A stretch of DNA of 64,000 bases. Origin: Paraburkholderia sp. BL21I4N1 (GTDB lineage Bacteria; Pseudomonadota; Gammaproteobacteria; Burkholderiales; Burkholderiaceae). A model generated the notes under the pieces. That model searched no databases and was not told where the DNA came from. It saw only the letters and a program-made list of their open reading frames with translations. Positions 62,779-64,000 of the stretch are shown here, in pieces. How positions within the stretch are numbered: the stretch's first letter is position 1; each line of letters opens with the position of its first letter. The stretch spans positions 1 to 64,000 of the forward strand of contig NZ_PVEN01000007.1 of the NCBI RefSeq assembly GCF_002973525.1, read 5' to 3'. A program made the position numbers and the translations under genes.

Positions 62779-63348
62779 ATGTCCGAATCCGTTGCCGTCG
62801 ATCTGACCCAAGCGATCTCGTCGCGCGTGAAGACCGAGCGCGAGGCGCGTAACTGGTCGTTGAGCGAACTGGCGGAGCGCTCCGGCGTCTCGAAGGCGAT
62901 GATCAGCAAGATCGAGCGCGGCGAGGCGAGTCCCACCGCAACGGTGCTCGGGCGGTTGTCGGGCGCGTTCGGTTTGACCTTGTCGACCTTGCTCGCGCTT
63001 GCCGAGCAGACCGGCGAGCGGCTCGCACGCCGCGCGCTGCAACCGGTCTGGCAAGATCCGGAAACGGGTTATATCCGGCGGCGCATATCGCCGCCCACCG
63101 GCGGCGTGCTCGAGTTGCTGGAGATCGAATTGCCCGTGGGCGTGAAAGTCCCGTATCCGTCGGATGCGTTTGTGTTTCAGCATCAGCAGATCTGGGTCAC
63201 GCAGGGCGTGTTGACGTTTCGGGAGGGCCGCCAGATTTACCGGCTCGAAGCGGGGGACTGCCTGCAACTCGGCGCGCCGGCCGAGTGCGAATTCTTCAAT
63301 GCGGGCGACGAGGTGTGCCGCTACCTCGTCGGCCTCGTTCGACGTTAG
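62779..63348 (+). CDS. XRE-family regulator with C-terminal cupin
   Basis: 189 residues. Residues about 12-66 form the helix-turn-helix (LSELAERSGVSKAMISKIERGEASPTATVLGRLS), and residues about 100-185 a cupin barrel that would bind an effector (SDAFVFQHQQIWVTQGVLTF, LEAGDCLQLGAPAECEFFN). Such HTH-cupin proteins usually control small catabolic or transport operons beside them. It is divergent from the LLM operon and probably binds the inverted repeat at 62614. The metal-binding histidines of the cupin are only partly kept. Confidence 0.88.
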   Translation: MSESVAVDLTQAISSRVKTEREARNWSLSELAERSGVSKAMISKIERGEASPTATVLGRLSGAFGLTLSTLLALAEQTGERLARRALQPVWQDPETGYIRRRISPPTGGVLELLEIELPVGVKVPYPSDAFVFQHQQIWVTQGVLTFREGRQIYRLEAGDCLQLGAPAECEFFNAGDEVCRYLVGLVRR

Positions 63349-63371
63349 TACCTCGGCTAGCGCCCCGGCGT

Positions 63372-63740
63372 TTAACCGCCGCCGCCGCCTTGCGTGCCAA
63401 TGGTGAGTTTGTTGTTCACCGACTTCACGCCCGCCACCCCCTTGGCGACTTCTTCCGCTTGCGGAATCTGCGCGCCGTCAGGCACCGATCCAGTCAACGT
63501 CACCGCACCGCCGCGAGCCCGCACGAACACGTTCGAGATGTCGAAGCCCTGGGCTTTGGCCAGTGCCTTGCGCACTTGCAGGCCCAGCGTGCGGTCCGTC
63601 TTCTTCATGGATTTTGCACTCGGCGCCGCCATGCCCATATCGCCGGACGCCATCGCATCGCTTGCCTGGGCGTAGGCGCTGGACGCGGTCGCCACACACA
63701 ATGCAATGCCGAGCGCCTTCAAAAGATTGACTGTTTTCAC
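63372..63740 (-). CDS. Secreted BON-domain protein
   Basis: 122 residues with GTG start (GGAG five bases upstream). The signal peptide ends SSAYA. Residues about 45-120 form one BON domain (LGLQVRKALAKAQGFDISNVFVRARGGAVTLTGSVPDGAQIPQAEEVAKGVAGVKSVNNKL in outline). BON proteins bind membranes or phospholipids in the periplasm. The poly-glycine end GGGGG is unusual. It converges with the XRE gene 23 bases away. Confidence 0.85.
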   Translation of the reverse strand: MKTVNLLKALGIALCVATASSAYAQASDAMASGDMGMAAPSAKSMKKTDRTLGLQVRKALAKAQGFDISNVFVRARGGAVTLTGSVPDGAQIPQAEEVAKGVAGVKSVNNKLTIGTQGGGGG

Positions 63741-64000
63741 GTTTTCTCCATCCTCGAAAAGTTGATGTCGCTTCGTTGCATGCAAAAAACCTCGCGCTTG
63801 CGAGCACGTTTCCGCCCACGAGGAGCACCCTGTCTTGTAGAAGAGTGATGCCGCGGCGCTCCCGGCGCGCTTAAACAATACTCCAGCCAACGCGCTCATG
63901 CTGGAAAAACTGGCCTCGGTGTGGCGTGTTTCAATGCGCCCGCCGCGCTGCTTCCGACGTGCCAGGGCAACCGTTCAGAGCGCTCAAAGTTTCAGACTAT
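63741..64000. other. Right end of window
   Basis: 260 bases upstream of the BON-domain gene. They should contain its promoter. No further gene, repeat or RNA structure is supported before the window ends. Confidence 0.4.

Noticed and set aside
1..64000. Insertion sequences, CRISPR arrays, integrases or tRNA genes
   Set aside because: None was recognised on either strand; no regularly spaced repeats and no transposase motif were seen, so exchange of the capsule centre is not credited to a mobile element.

Overview
The window looks like a chromosomal segment of a high-GC betaproteobacterium of the Burkholderia/Paraburkholderia group. The reasons are the 5S rRNA sequence, strong GC bias at third codon positions, a cytochrome bo3 operon next to a lone NuoM-like gene, and a group 2 (ABC-dependent) capsule locus whose conserved genes follow the order of the B. 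pseudomallei capsule I (wcb) cluster. This assignment is inference from gene content; no search was run.

Layout. (1) 1-175: the end of an rRNA operon (5S gene and terminator). (2) 237-4760, minus strand: an ABC ATPase, an FtsX-type permease and a secreted lipocalin-like (AttH/CrtC) protein in one overlapping operon. (3) 5461-11291: a stand-alone NuoM-like proton-pump subunit, then cyoABCD and a strong terminator. (4) 11339-49027: a capsule locus of about 38 kb. Its ends carry the conserved genes (kpsC and a glycosyltransferase; the export lipoprotein; kpsE-kpsM-kpsT; kpsS; then wcbP-Q-R-S-T-like genes and manC). Its centre (15.8-30.1 kb) is visibly less GC-rich and holds the variable part: FkbM methyltransferase, a DUF4214/glycosyltransferase fusion, GT4 glycosyltransferases, a WcbI-like protein, a tightly overlapping cassette of nucleotidyltransferase, GDPD-like, HAD, degenerate nucleotidyltransferase and cupin genes, and GDP-mannose 4,6-dehydratase. 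(5) 49050-50659: a second-type cysteinyl-tRNA synthetase behind what looks like a Cys-codon leader peptide and attenuator. (6) 50864-51985: a CMD/AhpD-like protein and a HAD phosphatase, convergent around a perfect hairpin. (7) 52217-57630: an ECF sigma factor, membrane anti-sigma-like protein and CpxP/Spy-like protein, followed by DUF1800 and DUF1501 secreted proteins, and flanked by small W-x-x-G-H-W repeat proteins and a 38-residue lipoprotein. (8) 57639-59008: a MASE4-GGDEF diguanylate cyclase gene broken by an exact 8-bp tandem duplication. (9) 59318-63348: an MFS transporter, flavin reductase and LLM flavin monooxygenase operon with a divergent XRE-cupin regulator and a candidate operator over its promoter. 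(10) 63372-63740: a BON-domain secreted protein.

How the capsule genes fit together: ManC and Gmd supply GDP-mannose and its 4-keto-6-deoxy derivative. The glycosyltransferases assemble the chain, KpsC and KpsS are expected to prime a Kdo linker on a lipid, and KpsMTE plus the outer-membrane lipoprotein export it. The most striking part is a single-module, fully reducing, thioesterase-less polyketide synthase next to an alpha-oxoamine synthase, an LpxC-like deacetylase with all expected metal ligands, an SDR and a GNAT acetyltransferase. Together these could build a sphingoid-like amino-lipid, perhaps the capsule anchor. The second candidate for new biology is the nucleotidyltransferase/GDPD/HAD/cupin cassette, and the third is the apparent cysteine attenuator before cysS.
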